From Chloroflexota bacterium (GTDB taxonomy: Bacteria > Chloroflexota > Dormibacteria > CF-121): DNA of 13,213 nt. Of the stretch, positions 12,749 through 13,213 are shown in pieces. The position numbers and the translations under genes were made by a program. Every line of letters starts with the position of its first letter. Within the stretch, counting starts at the first letter, position 1. The stretch spans positions 1 to 13,213 of the forward strand of contig VBFF01000047.1 of assembly GCA_005889285.1 (NCBI GenBank), given 5' to 3'. The notes beneath the pieces are model-generated. The model was not told the origin of the DNA. It was given only the letters and a program-made list of their open reading frames with translations, and searched no databases.

Positions 12749-13213
12749 TCCCTCGCCAGCGAGCCGCTGGGATTCTTCGGGGCCCTGATCGTCATCATCA
12801 TCGCCCTGCTGTTTTTCGGCGTCGCCATCGCGGTCACCTTTGGACCGATCGCCATCGTGATCGCCGCCATCGTGAAGTCGTTACGGAATTCGGCGGCGAC
12901 CGAAGCGCCCGGGGCCAAGGCGTCCGGCATGAGCATCACCATGTCGTCCGGTACGCGGGTGGTGGCACTGGATCCGGCATCGAGCTTCGGGCAAGCCTTT
13001 AGCGCGAGCCTCCAACGGGGCCTTGGCGGACAGCTCGGCCAGACCCTGGCGCAGATGATGACGCTAGCCGCCGCCCAGCAACCGCTCGAGGTGCAAATGG
13101 CCCCGATGGTGCTGGCTATCGAGGCAGCTCGTCGGCAGGGCGACGTGGCGTCGGTCAGATCGTTCTTGACCGACCGGTTCGCCGTGGGTTTCACGGCGTC
13201 AGCCGCTGCGGTC
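12725..13213 (+). CDS. Unrecognised membrane-anchored protein, N-terminal part (3' end outside window)
   Basis: An open frame of 163 codons runs without a stop from the TTG at 12725 to the last base. I do not recognise the family. Residues about 15-53 form a long hydrophobic stretch (LGFFGALIVIIIALLFFGVAIAV, then FGPIAIVIAAIVKSL), probably two helices broken by FGP. An Ala/Ser-rich linker follows, then a Gly/Gln-rich stretch (FGQAFSASLQRGLGGQLGQTL) and an amphipathic region ending AARRQGDVASVRSFLTDRF, which faintly recalls Tim44-like domains (weak guess). The frame is open upstream to 12668, but no start codon occurs there, so the start is TTG 12725 or GTG 12737; neither has a clear Shine-Dalgarno and both sit in the hairpin at 12718-12748. 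Codon use is like the neighbours. Confidence 0.6.
   Translation, partial: MYRSVQAVSLASEPLGFFGALIVIIIALLFFGVAIAVTFGPIAIVIAAIVKSLRNSAATEAPGAKASGMSITMSSGTRVVALDPASSFGQAFSASLQRGLGGQLGQTLAQMMTLAAAQQPLEVQMAPMVLAIEAARRQGDVASVRSFLTDRFAVGFTASAAAV

Noticed and set aside
1..13213. Mobile elements, CRISPR arrays, tRNA/rRNA genes and phage or defence modules
   Set aside because: No transposase, integrase, direct-repeat array, cloverleaf or defence-type domain could be seen on either strand.

Overview
This is a GC-rich window with densely packed genes. It most resembles a deep Terrabacteria lineage: Dormibacterota, Chloroflexota or Actinomycetota. The reasons are the adjacent SCO1664-family and DUF3090 genes (a pair best known from Actinobacteria and their relatives), frequent GTG and TTG starts, two promoters that look leaderless (a -10 box 5-7 nt before a GTG start), and a Gram-positive-like lone RND pump with no adaptor or outer-membrane gene beside it. 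The phylum is an inference; there is no rRNA or other universal marker here.

Layout: 1-141 is the tail of a gene that looks like the C-terminus of a phospholipase-D-like protein, followed after 4 nt by a divergent CtaG-family membrane protein (146-862). Converging on it is the two-gene minus-strand operon DUF3090 (2072-1581) then SCO1664-type PI3/4-kinase-like protein (1578-871). The 235-bp gap 2073-2307 holds a strong intrinsic terminator that points INTO the DUF3090 gene from its own leader, preceded by stems that could compete with it; this reads like a transcription attenuator. On the other side of that gap starts a NarL-type two-component system: a short membrane sensor kinase (2308-3330, apparently leaderless GTG) and its response regulator (3320-3982), overlapping by 11 bp.

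The regulator converges on a 1027-residue RND/HAE1-type efflux pump (7062-3979), and the two genes share the palindrome CTAG as their stop codons. A 150-bp divergent intergenic region (7063-7212) separates the pump from a secreted Asp-box (BNR/sialidase-fold) protein (7213-8862), which has a recognisable sigma-70-type promoter. Tail-to-tail with it lies a minus-strand pair: class II fumarase fumC (11387-9957) and an AlkZ-like DNA glycosylase/winged-helix protein (about 9982-8852). Diverging from fumC is a plus-strand set: a small MOSC protein (11421-11864, apparently leaderless), an amidohydrolase-2 family enzyme one nucleotide later (11866-12717), then a strong hairpin and the start of an unrecognised membrane-anchored protein that runs off the end (12725-13213).

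How the genes work together: the kinase and regulator form one signalling unit that may or may not control the neighbouring pump. DUF3090 and SCO1664 are almost certainly co-expressed. FumC is the one clear central-metabolism enzyme (fumarate to malate). The glycosylase-like protein, if active, is a DNA repair or genotoxin-resistance function that happens to be downstream of fumC. I see no insertion sequence, CRISPR array, tRNA, rRNA, phage gene or attachment site. The best candidate for something undescribed is the leader of the DUF3090-SCO1664 operon.
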